From Ancistrus triradiatus (taxonomy: Eukaryota > Chordata > Actinopteri > Siluriformes > Loricariidae), in contig JAJAGP010000888.1 in the NCBI GenBank assembly GCA_025084515.1, forward strand, positions 196,001 through 260,000: a DNA stretch of 64,000 nucleotides, in the 5' to 3' direction. A program made the translations under genes and the position numbers. Under the pieces are notes generated by a model. It did no database searches. It was not told the DNA's origin and saw only the letters and a program-made list of their open reading frames with translations. Positions 1 through 11,664 of this stretch are shown in pieces. The stretch's first letter is position 1, and every line of letters starts with the position of its first letter.

Positions 1-192
1 CTGGACCTTCTGGGCCAGAGTCCAGTACCTTAACCACTAGGCACACAGTCCAGACTTTACAATCCAAGCAATTGAGAGTTGAGGTCTCATTTACTAAGCC
101 ACCATTGTGTGCAGCTGGCTGACTAAAAAAAGTTACACAAAACTGGCTTGATATTTCTTGCTGGATCCTTATTTTGGAGTGGTTTGAAAAAG

Positions 193-3100
193 TCATACCT
201 TTGGCACGCCTTTATTCTTTTGGTTGGGTCGACCCTCTGCTCTCTCTCTGTACAGAGGCCTAACGGCAAGAGAAAACTCAATCAAGAAAGTCAAACAGTC
301 TCCTGATAAGGTGGTATGTCAGACCTCCCAGTCATGTCCTTACCCAGAAGCTCCTGCAGCGCTGCCCTTGTGACCTTCGCTGAAAAGATCGCCGTGTGAC
401 GAGCCCTCCGTTCCTCTCCCCCACAGGTTCCGGCATTTCCCCTGCAGCTCCGCATTGGTGTTCTTCCCTGGAGAGGAAAGGCTCGTGAACGCAGAGGACT
501 TCCACGGGTCGGAACCAGACCTGGAGCTTTGCCAACCACGAACAGGCGGGATGAGAAACTCCTCGACAGGACCTGCTGCACGGAAACATTGATACTACAG
601 GTAAGTACGTGGACAGGGTCTGAACTGGTGTATGGACGGGCATGTTGTGTTCCCACCTTGGTGCCTGATTCTCCTCTGTCTCTCAGGAGACGTCCTGCCA
701 CACATCTCAACAGGAGGCTTCAGAGATTTCCATGGAGACGGAGACCCTCCATCAGTTTGGTAAGCCGTGGCAGGACGGAGGTCACATTTATCCTGGACAT
801 CAACACGAAGTGAGAGGAAGGTCTACATAATGCTTAATATTACATGTAAAAATACATAACACTGGCCTTATATGAACTATGAGCTTGTTCAATACCAAAG
901 ATCATTAGACGAGCTGGAGAGAACTTTAGAATGCTGCACCTTGGCAGACTTCCCTGACGAACAGCGGGTCCTTACCTCTGAGCCACAGGAGCTGGCGGTT
1001 TGAACTAACATATGCCAATTTACTGACCTACAGCACTGTGCAAAAGTCTTAGGCCACCATTAGGTTAGATATACCATTGGTTTAGCCATGGTATGATGAC
1101 CATATATAATTTTCACAGCCTGTTTATTAGAATGCAACCAGAAAATACCGGAAATATGTATGCTGTATTAAAAACTTGAAGAAGCTACAGTTGTACGTAT
1201 TTAGTGCGACCTCCCCTTTCACTTGAGCAATAATAGCATCTGGGTGCGTCATCAGGAGGACAAGTTCTACAGTCTGAAGGAGCTTGATCAGGAATGGTCT
1301 TTTTGGAAGGGTATCAGGCAAGAAACCACTTTTTCAGAAGAGGAACAACGAAAAGGCTAAAATATGTTAACCTCACTAAGATTGGAATGAAGATCAGTGG
1401 AAAAGACGATTATGGAGTGACCAATCCCAGTATGAAAGTCCAATCGTTGACATTCTGTTATATATGATCGTTATACTATGGCTCAAACACCAAATCTAAT
1501 GGTGGCCTTAGACTTTGGAGAGTACTGCATTTCTAAATATTCTCAATAGTCTCAAATGAATCCGAAAGATCCAGTCACTGTCATGACATGATGACTTTTG
1601 AACCACTGCTGTATGTATGCCAGTGTAAATTTCGTTGACGAATGATTTTCGTCATAGTTTGTCAACGACCCTTTTTTTCCCTAAGGACAACGAGACGACG
1701 GCTAAATTAAAGTAAATGAAAAACGACCAAAACTAAGACGAAATAAACAGACACGTTAGCCAACGAATAAAAACGGAGACGAAAATGTTTGGCAGAGACG
1801 ATATCCAATCAGATCTGATTCAGCATATGTGGAAAAGGTGCGATAAGTTGGGTAGCGATCCAGTCAGTAATGCTGTCAGACGCACACATTTGATCTAAAC
1901 CCGGGAAGATCGTACAACCAGCCTCTGTACTGTTTCTCATGAAACCAACTCGGATATGTCAACACCCGGAGAAGGAGTCGATATATGGGCACGCTTCTCA
2001 TTTGATGTCAAGGAAAACAAGTCTTTCCATCTCCGGTAAAAACACAAACTTGCAACGACATCTGCAGGCAAGTTTGCTCCTGTTTTAGCGGTATTACGGT
2101 AATGCCTTGTAACCGCTCTCGACGTTTATTGTGTCCAAGCTAAATATTTCAGTGAATAAAGTAGGGATTAAAATATGTTTCCAGTTCGCGACGTAGATAT
2201 ATTTTACTTAGTCTAAAAAGTGTTCATATCTTTAAGTAGTATTCGGATAACGTAACTCCATTTTGTACTGTAATTATGAATAAATGCATATAGGGCATAA
2301 GCATACGTCTGAACTTGTGATCTTATATATTTAATAAAGCGCATAATATGTCATTTATTCCAACTTCATTGTATTCTAGAATATCTGCTGAATGTCCACA
2401 CAGAGTCTGAAGCAGCTCTGTGGTGGAAATATATTTGACTTATAACCACTTTAATGTATATTGTTATTATCAATGCATGTATGTAGATGTTTCATTTTAA
2501 TGACTTCAGTAATTCAAGGGAATGTTAAAGCATTGATGTACTGCATCCTTTACATTTTATATTTCAGTCAACTGAATCTACTGTAGGTTTAGTCGACTAT
2601 AAGCTTATTATAATCAATCAACTAAAACTAAAAACTATTCAGATGACTAAATTATGACTAAAACTAAATTACGTTTTAGTCCAAAGACCATAACTAAATC
2701 AAAATAAGTGCAACGTTCTGATAACCTGATGGTGAAATACTACGTTCTCCTCCAGAGCGACTCCACAGAACTCGCACGGAATGAGCACGTCGGCCTCCAG
2801 CGGGCTCGAGGGAGGGCTGTAGGACAGAGGGGAGACGGACTGAAGGAGGTTCGGGGGACTGGGCGTGCGGGGAATTATGATGTCATCTTCGGCGAAGGAC
2901 TCCTCGGGTAGCGCAGACGGTGGCTGCTTACTGAAGGAGGCGATGGCAGAGGCTGGGCTGCAACCCGTCTGGGGAACGATATTGAACAGTGGTGATCATT
3001 CTCACAATATTGTAACTTGAAAGAAGTGCCAAACAAGTATGATGTTTTGTTTGTTTTAAGATGTTTGTTTTAAACTCGTACCACTGAAACCCCGTTTCAT

Positions 3101-6100
3101 TTTGGGGACCTGTGCTGACCTGATGTAAAATGAGATCCTCTTCTGGAAAGAGCTCTTCACAGAACTCACAGGGGAGCATGCTCTCCGGGGCTGGAGTCAC
3201 TGGAGTAACACTGTAGAGGATGTTGTTGTTATCGCTGGAAGACACCTGGGTGTTGAGGGTGCTCGGGACCGGTGCTCCACCGAAACGCCGGTCCCAGACG
3301 TCGGTCCACAGACCTTGCTGAGATTCTGGCTCGTCTCCATCGCTCTGCAGACTCAGGGCCAGCAGATAGTCCAGACTGGACGAGTCAGAGCCAGGCAGGT
3401 GGCTCAGGGGCCACGGAAGCCTGTTGTTGTTGTTCTCAAACTCTGCTTCTTGGTCCAACACTGAGGACACAAACACACAGACTGACGGGTACAAGGTGCA
3501 CGACCCTTTTATTGTCCTAAAGAGGGCCATTACATTTCGGGTTAAGTATGTACACTATACATGTGTATACTGTGTATACAGGGTGGGCCATTTATATGGA
3601 TACACCTAAATAAAATGGGAATGGTTGGTGATATCAACTTCCTGTTTGTGGCACGTTAGTATATGGGAGGGGGGAACTTTTCAAGATGGGTGTTGATCAT
3701 GGCGGCCATTTTGAAGTCGGCCATTTTGGATCCAACTTTATTATTTCCAATGGGAAGAGAGTCATGTAACACATCAAACTTATTGAGGATTTCACAAGAA
3801 AAACAATGGTGTGCTTGGTTTTAATGGAACTTTATTCTTTCATGAGTTATTTACAAGTTTATGACCACTTATAAAATGTGTTAAAAGTGCTGCCCATTGT
3901 GTTGGATTGTCAATGCAACCCTCTTCTCTCACTCTTGACACGCTGATAGCAACACCGCAGAAGAAATGCTAGCACAGGCTTCCAGTATCCGTTGTTTCAG
4001 ATGCTGACATCTTGTATCTTCACAGCATAGACAATTGCCTTCAGATGACCCCAAAGATAAAAGTCCAAGGGGGTCAGATCGGGAGAGCGTTTCTTCTGCA
4101 GTGTTGCTATCAGTGTGTCAAGAGTGGGAGAAGAGGGTTGCATTGACAATCCAACACAATGGGCAGCACTTTGAACACATTTATTTATGTGGTCATAAAC
4201 TTGTAAATAACTCATGAAAGAATAAAGGTCCATTAAAACCAAGCACACCATTGTTTTTCTTGTGAAATCCTCAATAAGTTTGATGTGTTACATGACCCTC
4301 TTCCCATTGGAAATAATAAAGTTGGATCCAAAATGGCCGACTTCAAAATGGCCACCATGGTCAACACCCATCTTGAAAAGTTCCCCCCCTCCCATATACT
4401 AATGTGCCACTAACAGGAAGCTGATATCACCAACCATTCCCATTTTATTTAGGTGTATCCATATAAATGGCCCACCCTGTATATTACTTTTTGAACCCAT
4501 GCTTATCCTGGTCATGGCCGTGAGTTTCTGGATCCGGATTACAAAAAAGCTTTCTTAAAAATAAAAAAAAAAACTTGAAGGTTCTTAAATACTAGGACAG
4601 TCATAAGAATGTTCTTAATTGTAATTCTCAAAAAAAAACAAACACAAAAAAACAACTTGAGAAGTTCTCAAATATTATCTCAAGAAAATCTGATTTCTGT
4701 AAGATTTTCTTCAGGAAATCATAATTGTTTTCTTATGTTGGCTGTATTATTTTAAAGCTTACAAATACAATGCGAGACACATTTTGAATTTGTTTAACTT
4801 TTTTTGTCATTTAATCCAAATGGAGGAAAAACATCAAACCAAATACTCAAAACATTTTAGCAAACAAGAAAGTGAGATGATGATGGAAGAAATAGCCGAC
4901 AGGTAGAAATCCTCCTTGGAAACTACTCCTTGGAGGCTCAGACAAGTCTGAGGCAAGAAGGTTAAGAGGTTCTTGAGAAAGTAGTTAGAAAAAATTAAAA
5001 ACAAGAAGTTAAGAAAGGAAAAAAAAGACACTTTCGTGAATCCGGTCCCTGGAGCCTATCCCAGACCTCAGAGGGCATCCGTCCATCACAGAGACAGTAA
5101 CGGTTGCTTTTGCAGCACCGGGGGATGATCCCCAGACTGGTCACCCAAACGTTAACCATGGCCAACTGTGCCTATTTGCAATCAGATTTGAACCCAGGTG
5201 ATTCCTCAGTGCTCACCAATGGAAATGCTTTCATTTTGGGTTTTCTTATTTTAACCCTGATTTGCCTCACCAGGGTCGCAGGGGGCCCAGAGCCCATCCC
5301 GGAAAGCACAGGATGTTGGCCTAACAGGGTCACTGTTGCACCCATATGGTCTCCCCTCCCTCAGGCACGGCCAATTTTGCCTGTGCAATGCTTGAGCGGT
5401 ACTGGGCTACTGAATTGTCACTGCCACCCAAGCTGTCATTCGTCACAGGGTTAGAAGGGGTCACTGTTGCAGTCCCACTGTTCCCTCCCTTAAGCTTGGC
5501 CAACTGACATGACGCCTGACACAACCTAAAGGCACCTCTTGGACTGAACCCAGGCCATGGGTTAGTGAACTGCTTAAAATGATTGTGTTTTAAGGGTCTT
5601 CAGACAGACTTCTACTACCCGTCATGTTACTCAGGCCATACTTTGTACTTACAGCGTGTAAACTCATTGTTCCTCAGTGCTGTGTTTATCCTGGCCCCGG
5701 TTCCCACTGCTCCTCTTGTACTGTTGTGCAGTCTGCCCTCTAGTGGCCGAGGTGGGCCTCTGCGCTCTGTTAAGCCGGAGTTGTTGTTATTACTCCTTTC
5801 CTGCACCCTCAACAGGTTGTGAATGGGCTGCGTCTCAAACCAAGCTCCAGGGACCTGCGAGTCTGGTCTCCTCTCCTGAGGAGGGGTGAGGCTCCCGCAC
5901 AGGGCCGGATGGATGGCTTTCTCCCTCAGCATGACATTGCACTTGCAGACGGGGCAGGGCTCTGTGCGTGTGCCGCAGTACTCTTCGTGCTCTCGGGTCT
6001 GAATGAAGGCCAGCTCGAGCTCGCAGTACTGACACGGGACCAGGCGCAGGCTGCACTCTGAGCTCTGCGAGCAAAAATACAGGACGGCCAGAAGTAATGA

Positions 6101-8526
6101 GTCAACGTCACTGAGTTTGCAGAACAGAGGAGTCTACAGGGCATTACCTGATGAGTTTCCATGAGCCTCTTTTCAATCTTTAAGCCACATTTGCATTGTT
6201 CCTGAAAAAAACAAAGCAGCTGCTTAATAACAGATACGACCTGGAACACAGTCTTTGCATGACAATCAAACGTACTGAGTGGGATTAAACAAGGTTGGAG
6301 AAATGTATTTGAGCTAATTTGTACATATTAAAACCAGCATTTGATGTTTGGGTGGTGCAGCAGTTTAGTATATGGCCACACACACACAGACCAAAAGGTT
6401 AAAGTGATTCACTGCAAATCTTTAATTGAAGAAATGAACATTAATTATAGCATTTATCCTTTCTTCGTGGGTTCCTTTTATAGATTTTTATATGGCCTAC
6501 AATGTAGCCTACTCTTTTTGAGTGAAAATATCTTTAAGTGATTTTATATACTGATTTTGTTTTCCAGCAAGTGTGTTCAATTTGATTTAACATGTGCTTT
6601 GACAAACTCAGAGCACCTCAGAGCAGACAAAGCTCTGTTTGGAGCCCAGGTTGGGAACTATGGTACCAGCCTACTACTGCAGGACCCGAATTTGAGTCCC
6701 AGTGGTGCTGACATGCATATTTTACATTATTTTATTTGAACTATCACTATAAGACTTATTTGTTTAGATAAATTAGCTTCATTCTTACATTTATCATCTA
6801 CGCCACCCAAGGAGGTTTGAGTCTTGGTTCTCCCAAGGTTTTTTCCTCATAACGCTTAGGGAGTTTCTCCTTGCCACTGTCACCCTAGGCTTGCTCAATT
6901 TGGGAATGGACATAGATATGAGGAGATCATCTAAAATTGTAAAGTTGCTTTGAGACAATGCTCCATTGTAAAAAGTGCTATATAAATAAATCTGAACTCT
7001 TGGGTCCAGTCCCAGATGTTGTGCTTTATGGTCATATATTGCTAAAACAACAAATCTAATGGTGGCCTAAGACTTTTGCACAGTAATGTAGGTGCAAGTA
7101 TAAAGGATTTATTTATAGTGACAGACATGGTGACTCTCTCCCTCCTCCGGTTGGCTGGGGACGAAGTGCTGCCAAGGACTTTCCTGGTTAGACTCAGGAT
7201 CCTAGAATGACTGTGTATCGGACTACATAATGCTGATGTGCATATTTTACATTTTACTTGAACTATGACTCCAAGACTTTAGTTTAGATAAATTAGTTTC
7301 ATTCTTAGATTTACCATCTACACCACCCAAGGAGGATGGGTCCCTTTTTGAGTCTTGGTCCTCTCAAGGTTTCTTCCTCATAACACTTGGGGAGTTTTTC
7401 CTTGTCACTGTCGCCCTAGGCTTGCTCAGTTTGGGATTGGACGTAGATATTAGGAGATCATCTAAACTTGTAAAGCTGCTTTGAGACAATGCTCCATTGA
7501 AATAAATCTGAGTCCAAAGTCCAAAAGCTCCCTAAAATGTTACTCTTAATGTTTTTAAGATTTCAGTAGGGCTTCCATAGATAACCCTTTAACATCGTTT
7601 CAATGTGATAATATCAATAATAATAAAACGTGACACACGGTTCTATTTTCCTCTTCTATTATTGTTTGATGTGTCTGCTTGTCTTTAACTGTCTGCCTCT
7701 CATGTTGTGTAAAATGTATTTGATTTATGTTACTTGTTGTAAAGCATCGTTGGGTTTTGTGAAAGGCGCTATATGTAAATTAAACTTATTGATATGACTA
7801 TTATTAATATTGTGTTATGTGATAAAACACCGTCACGCTCATTTTCGCTGTGCAGGCACCATTCTAAAGTCAAGCCTATCAGATCTATTTTATATAGCGC
7901 TTTTTACAATGGAGCATTGTCTCAAAGCAACTTTACAAGTTTAGATTATCTCCTAATATCTATGTCCAATCCCAAATTGAGCAAGCCTAGGGCGACAGTG
8001 GCAAGGAAAAACTCCCTAAGTGTTATGAGGAAGAAACCTTGAGAGGACCAAGACTCAAAAAGGGACCCAAAAAAAGGACCAAAGGATCACCATTCCCTAC
8101 GTTCTGCATCTGATACAAAGCACCATTAGGCCACAAGGAACAGAGTATGTGAGGACTGAAACCATTTCGGACACTCCATTATATCCACTGCTCATTACTG
8201 TGGGACAGCAGATGCGCCGCATAAACAACCCTGATTAGCTACAGCGGGGCGTTTATGATACCTGTGAATGCTCCTTCTCTTTATGCAGTAGAAGCTCTGC
8301 TCGGGGGACAGGCTCTTGGCACACTTCACACAGGGCAATGTTACGCCGACAGTGGATTTCATGAGTGGTAAAGTTGGCCTCGGGAATGTCGTGCTTGCTG
8401 CAGAGGTGAACAGGAAGAAACCAGAAACAGTGAACAACACTATCTGTGAACAATGGTGTAGGTAAGCGCAAACTGAAAGGGAAACAGTTACCAGTTGGTG
8501 CAAAGTTGGGTGCTTTCCTCTGCCAT
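193..8526 (-). CDS. trafd1: TRAFD1 (FLN29), TRAF-type zinc finger domain protein
   Basis: TRAFD1 is a cytoplasmic negative-feedback regulator of innate immune signalling (TLR and RIG-I-like pathways). Coding exons, minus strand, in order: 8526-8492, 8397-8262, 6201-6148, 6064-5653, 3460-3120, 2968-2726, 792-657, 575-344 and 259-193. They total 1656 nt with all phases agreeing, giving about 551 aa (human about 582). The N-terminus starts MAEESTQLCTNC and continues into HDIPEANFTTHEIHC, the first TRAF-like zinc finger; further Cys/His knuckles (CKCGLKIEKRL, CQYCELEL, CPVCKCNVM) follow. The two hallmark motifs MLPCEFCEELFPEEDLILHQ and LIPCEFCGVALEENVVFHHQ lie in exons 5 and 6. Exon 7 (DKCDLRPATA, TSPERQRRIRHQ) and the last exon (YRERAEGRPNQKNKG) match the human C-terminal region, but the acidic tail of the mammalian protein is absent. 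The exon 8 acceptor (GTGCAG, 577-576) was chosen because it keeps frame. The 1.9 kb intron between exons 6 and 7 holds hAT-like and Tc1 repeats. No AATAAA lies between the stop and the window edge. Confidence 0.92.
1033..1540. mobile_element. Non-autonomous Tc1-like element (GTGCAAAAGTCTTAGG termini)
   Basis: The left end reads CTGTGCAAAAGTCTTAGGCC. The right end carries the matching inverted sequence around GGCCTTAGACTTTGGAGAGT. This terminal sequence is a familiar fish Tc1-type end. It lies in the trafd1 intron between coding exons 6 and 7. No transposase frame is intact. Confidence 0.7.
1622..2712. mobile_element. Decayed DNA transposon, possibly hAT-like, about 1.1 kb
   Basis: The left part has GTTGACGAA and AACGACCAAAACTAAGACGA words. 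The right end is rich in ACTAAAACTAAA and ends near CAAAATAAGTGCAACG, just 14 bp downstream (in gene orientation) of trafd1 exon 6. Such Asp/Lys-poor, A-rich termini are common in fish non-autonomous hAT-type repeats; the superfamily is an inference. Confidence 0.45.
3579..4479. mobile_element. Fold-back mariner-type element with roughly 400-bp inverted arms
   Basis: The element starts CAGGGTGGGCCATTTATATG and ends with its reverse complement, flanked by TA on both sides. The inverted similarity runs far past the tip: the segments with AACTTTATTATTTCCAATGG and with TGCTGCCCATTGTGTTGGA are mirrored in the right half. Only about 100 bp in the centre is unpaired. The minus strand encodes a decayed transposase end, KKRSPDLTPLDFYLWGHLK, with the D-L-T-P-L-D-F-x-L-W motif of mariner-type transposases. 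It lies in a trafd1 intron. Confidence 0.85.
5040..5545. repeat. Dispersed repeat, two degenerate tandem units
   Basis: Words such as CATCACAGAGACAGTAACGG, GGGGGATGATCCCCAGACTG and GGCCAACTGTGCC recur in variant form within the stretch and again near 23790, 27965 and 48640. It lies within a trafd1 intron. I cannot assign the family; a SINE-like origin is possible. Confidence 0.5.
6790..7505 (-). repeat. Two copies of the GCCTAGGGCGACAGTGGC repeat
   Basis: Two copies on the minus strand (about 6790-6995 and 7225-7505) share the segment with CCTAGGCTTGCTCA and the TTTGAGACAATGCTCCATTG end. Between them, at about 7035-7088, is a fragment of the GTGCAAAAGTCTTAGG Tc1-type end. They lie in the trafd1 intron between exons 2 and 3. 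Confidence 0.7.
7883..8090 (+). repeat. GCCTAGGGCGACAGTGGC repeat, plus orientation
   Basis: The same family as at 6790-7505, in the opposite orientation. It starts TATATAGCGCTTTTTACAAT and runs through GAGCAAGCCTAGGGCGACAG to the CAAAAAGGGACCC end. With the two preceding copies it forms an inverted cluster in one trafd1 intron. Confidence 0.7.
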
Positions 8527-9086
8527 GACCTGTGTGGTATCAAAACAAAGACATCTTACAGAGGACTGAAATACTATAAGCATGGTGCTGTTATCAGCCA
8601 CTGAACAGATACGTCCGACACAAACCACAAGAACGCAGCCAAGTCGGTTGAAGGAGTTTTTGAACAGCTTGTATTCATGGTAAGTAGGTTCTGGATAAGA
8701 GTGTCTGCTAAACGTCACGAACGTAAGTGCAATCTCATAATCATGGCAGGTTTCTCGACCAGTTAAGGTGGCTTTCATCCCACAGGTCAGCTTGATTGTG
8801 CAGACCCCTGGCTCTGTATTACTGTCTGGTTTTGAGGCTTGTATTCTGGAGCCTCCAAACGTGATAACCCGAATGTTTACACGTGCAAAGACTATTATCT
8901 AATGCACTGTGATCTGGCAATGATATAAAAGCATTGACGACAATTCCTCTGGAAACAGAGTAACGTTAAACAGATGGCAGATGATCACCATGGACAGACT
9001 AACATCGTATCTATGGTATTACATTACAACCTATTAGACGGCTAACAGCGTTTAACTACCTGTAATACCGTTTATTACAAACTTAC

Positions 9087-9120
9087 CTTGCTTTATTAGA
9101 CGTTTACTGGAGCGACAGTT
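9087..9120 (-). other. trafd1: Probable non-coding first exon of trafd1 (3' part)
   Basis: Read on the minus strand, the segment ends CAAG and is followed by a consensus donor GTAAGT. The next good acceptor (ACACAG, ending at 8530) sits three bases before the trafd1 ATG at 8526-8524. This suggests a 5'UTR intron of about 560 bp. The 5' edge of the exon, and therefore the transcription start, cannot be fixed from sequence alone. Confidence 0.5.
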
Positions 9121-11664
9121 GATCCTCGACCTTGTGAGGGAGGGTACAATGAAGAAGTCAAGATTCTTCGGACTTTATTATCTGTATTCAAGTAGATTAG
9201 TTTATGGTGTGTTGACGTACGAGCAGCTGACAAGGGCTGTGTTCCAAACCGACACCCGTATGGATGCAGTGTGCACTAGATGTAATGCATGTCAACCTCT
9301 CTAGCGTATATCTATAGTGAGTACGAGGTTATTTGGAATACAGCCTTACGTAACTGCGTACAGTCGGGAAATACCGATTCCGAAGTCAATTCTACTACAA
9401 TAGCAACAACGTCATCAACAAGAAGAATATTAACCTTACTTTTTACATATGGTCGCAGTAAGTTGTTTTCCCTCACCGAACAGCAACAATTCATCAACAG
9501 AACAGCTAATTTAGCTAACGCTGGATACTTAGGTGACTGTCTAAACTGATAAACAGTGCCTATTCGTGGTATTACAAAAATAAAACGATAAATATTTTAG
9601 GAAAAGGTATTTGATCTCACAAACTTCTAACCAACGATCCGAAAGTATGAAGTTTTCAGTGACGGAATTAGCAGCGCAGTTTCAATAGCAGGATTCACTT
9701 CCCCTCATTGGCGAATAATTTCAAAATAAATCTTCGAGATATTTAAATCAAATTGAACGTTTAATTTGAAGATTTGCGAACATTTTAACTAGTTATTTGT
9801 ATACTTGGACATATGGAAATGTGTAATTTGTTGTTCTTTAACGAACAATTGAAAATAAACATTACATTTTCTTAAGCGAGAAGTATGTGGGAATCGATTT
9901 AACCGTGTTTTTTTTTTTTTTTTTTTTGCTAATTTGCGCATATGTTAATTTAGATAGCTTTAGTGCTTTAACTAATTCGTTTCTGATTAAAGCTCAAATC
10001 GTTGCACAACAAGTATGTCAAAATAGTTGATTTTGGTCCAACCAATGCCGTTTGGAATCGATTCTGATTCCGATTCGGATTAGATTAAAAATAGAGTCGA
10101 TTCGCTGCAGAGTCGATTCAATGGAATGAAATGCATTGCACACAAACTTGTCCGTCCATACACAGATTCAGCCTCTTAAACAGACTTCAAACTTTAGCAC
10201 TTAAACTACTTTTACATTAAATTAAACATCGAAAATGGGCAACTAGTGGGTCAAATCACTGGAGTGCTCTGTTTTCAGGAGCTCTGCACTTCGTCATTCT
10301 GATTTATTGAGAATTAATGCAGTAGATTAAAAAAGTTTATTCCAGGTAAAGTGATTCTAGAACAGATGCCAAAGCTGTAGAGTGAAATCAACAATGAAAC
10401 TGACTCGGTTTGTAAATGAATATTTTGATATCTTTACACAAATCTTTAGGACTTTAAATTTCAATATTAATAACTATATTAATTCACAATCTTCTTATTT
10501 ATTTTTAAACACACACCAGTTAAATTTGGTGGATTTTGCATTCTGGCTTTAAGCACAAATCAATTTAACAGATTCAATAGTCGATTCACTGCTTTTGGAT
10601 ACTGGCATTCTAGATTATGCCAAAGATTAGCAGTCAATTCAGCAGTGAAACTTTCGTTTGCTTAAAAAATGTCACCAGCAAATCACAAAAATTTGGACAA
10701 TTTTAAATTTAAAGTCAATTACGTTAAGCTATTCATTAATTATTCGATTTCTTAATAAAATGTCTGCATTTGGGACAACAGATATTAGGTGTAAAAAGTA
10801 TCTAGTGGAAATGACTCTTGCAGTCGACTCCAGACTCCCACACTTGGAATCGGGGTCAAGCTAAAACCTCACTGTGGACGGATCGTGGGGAATCGACTGT
10901 TGCAGTTGACTCTTTTTATTCACGCTGAAGGCTGGTCAGGGATCATTCCCAAACCCTGAATGGACGGGAGTTAAAATGTGAAATCAACGCTTGCAGTGGA
11001 TTCATTCGATTCATACTGTTGGAATCGGGTTCACGGGTTGGCTAAAAGTTCATGGTCGAAAGAATCGACTCTTTTGATGCCTACACGTAGCTGTAGATTC
11101 AGTGGCAATCCTGTGTGGAGTCGACTCCTTTAGTCGACTGAATCGAAATCGGACTTTTATATTGCAAAACTAGAGGATGAGATGTCTGAGTGTTCGCAGC
11201 GCCCCCTGTAGTATGGCCAGCACAACGAAGCACATCGCGTTCTGTTATTTACAAAGCTGGTAAAGGGAGAAATTGATGATTTGGATGAAATGTGTGAGAG
11301 AGATGGTGCTTTCAGGACTCTCGGGCTTCATCGATAGTTCGCTGGATCGTATTATGGTAGGAATCTTAAGTCAACATCGCGAAAACATTTGGTTGACAGG
11401 AAATATGTAGTTATTGAATCACAGAAAATGTGAGTGCGTGTTTTTAAAGATAGGCACCGCGCACACCATGTTTGTTCACATGAGCCCAGTGAAGCAGTCA
11501 CGCCAGCATGACCAAAGTCCTTTGTTGCATTGATGACTAACGATTAGTTCAGGAAGGATGATGCATATTTGAAATAGCTGTGTTTTTCCCTCATAAACCC
11601 GGATCCGATCGGTTTCATTGGGCTGCTGGCTGCAGGCAGGTCACATGCTCGCTTGGGAATAATA
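9121..11664. other. Intergenic region between divergent trafd1 and traf2
   Basis: No coding exon was recognised. The first part is AT-rich, with a poly-T tract near 9908-9926. From about 10030 to 11160 there is a degenerate repeat with many GAATCGATTC- and AGTCGACTC-like words, probably a decayed mobile element. The traf2 side (about 11160-11664) is more GC-balanced and should contain the traf2 5'UTR and promoter. A CTGCAG acceptor-like site near 11631-11640, just upstream of the traf2 ATG, suggests a non-coding first exon further upstream, which I could not place. Confidence 0.5.
10030..11155. repeat. Degenerate GAATCGATTC / AGTCGACTC-rich repeat
   Basis: Over about 1.1 kb the words GATTCCGATTCGG, GAGTCGATTC, AGTCGACTC and AATCGACTCTTTTGATGCC recur. 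A related short stretch occurs at about 56970-57260. The palindromic words suggest an old, decayed transposable element rather than coding sequence. Confidence 0.5.

Noticed and set aside
428..813. Plus-strand exon-like structure with strong GTAAGT donor and pyrimidine acceptors
   Set aside because: The frames do not stay open across the joins. The minus strand here fits trafd1 exons 7 and 8 with matching phases and human-like words such as TSPERQRRIRHQ.
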